From contig JAEZXR010000046.1 of assembly GCA_023419605.1 (NCBI GenBank), positions 1 through 42,899 on the forward strand: 42,899 nucleotides of DNA, given 5' to 3'. A program made the position numbers and the translations under genes. This stretch comes from Bacillota bacterium (GTDB lineage Bacteria; Bacillota; Clostridia; Acetivibrionales; JAEZXR01). Shown here piece after piece: positions 42,772 to 42,899 of the stretch (its first letter is position 1; each line of letters begins with the position of its first letter). The notes under the pieces are model-generated. The model saw only the letters and a program-made list of their open reading frames with translations, had not been told where the DNA came from and made no database searches.

Positions 42772-42899
42772 GGGGGTGTCGCAAAACTACTTTTTAGTGG
42801 GGAGCGAAGCTCCCTTTTTGTTAAGGCTATTGAAAACAGCCACTGAAAATCCTGAACCATATCCTGATTTTCAATGGCTGTTTGATTTTTGGCGCACTT
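42772..42899. mobile_element. Insertion-sequence-like end, running off the window
   Basis: GGGGGTGTCGCAAAAC at 42772 resembles terminal repeats of IS1182-like elements. A hairpin with a T-run (GGGAGC-GAA-GCTCCC, 42800-42814, then TTTTT) and a 15-base inverted repeat (CAGCCACTGAAAATC, 42837-42851, with GATTTTCAATGGCTG, 42866-42880) follow. No transposase is seen before the window ends. The 160 bases before it hold no gene. Confidence 0.4.

Overview
The window looks like chromosome of a spore-forming, low-to-medium-GC Gram-positive (Firmicute), most likely a plant-polysaccharide-degrading clostridium or a Paenibacillus-like relative. The pointers are a small acid-soluble spore protein of the Tlp family, two proteins with S-layer homology (SLH) domains, LplB/LplC/YtcQ-type sugar ABC importers without their own ATPase, large membrane-bound AraC regulators with extracytoplasmic sensor domains, and GH43 and GH2 enzymes. 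No rRNA, tRNA or CRISPR array was seen.

Layout. 1-2745: decayed DNA, an FAD-dependent oxidoreductase, and a transposase stump ending in a long hairpin. 2834-4831: a DUF1861/GT108-like beta-propeller enzyme divergent from a cupin-AraC regulator. 5105-9632: ABC importer A (lipoprotein, two permeases) with remnants of an AraC regulator and a GH43 enzyme. 9875-15893: membrane AraC regulator, a MITE, and convergent importer B. 16277-22572: a response-regulator pseudogene, a 1101-residue multidomain secreted GH43 protein, its unusual leader, and another membrane AraC regulator. 22984-25314: tlp, an SLH protein and REP/RAYT transposon debris. 25404-28109: GntR regulator, DeoC-like aldolase and NADP-dependent secondary alcohol dehydrogenase. 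28224-30761: Tn3 transposase remnant, an orphan gene fragment and a 5'-truncated histidine kinase. 30885-33790: SLH-anchored GHL10 hydrolase coupled to an SGNH hydrolase. 34181-36669: ROK regulator with a two-gene chromate-type transporter. 36670-37605: a run of gene fragments. 37678-40839: ArsR-type regulator divergent from a GH2 enzyme and a GH43 stump. 41020-42899: GNAT acetyltransferase, GNAT stump, divergent polysaccharide deacetylase and an insertion-sequence-like end.

How the parts work together. Three carbohydrate loci share a plan of importer, regulator and GH43 enzyme. Locus B is the most complete; loci A and C carry stumps of the same families. The promoter region of the locus A lipoprotein and that of the locus B GH43 gene are duplicates, including the -35/-10 boxes, a conserved leader and the terminator of an upstream araC gene. 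In locus A that araC gene appears to have been cut out cleanly. The intact sets probably import hemicellulose-derived oligosaccharides released by the extracellular GH43 enzyme and trim them inside the cell with GH2.

The most striking features are: a regulator/operator circuit in which matching 14-bp palindromes lie in the arsR promoter spacer and upstream of the GH2 ribosome binding site; a duplicated GH43 5' end that creates a lysine-rich leader ORF overlapping the enzyme start; a GH43 gene whose 3' end is fused to a broken response-regulator gene; a strong inverted repeat centred on the -10 box of the SLH-GHL10 operon; and many scattered remnants of a REP-associated tyrosine transposase with matching REP-like palindromes. 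All family assignments were made by reading the sequence; no database search was run.
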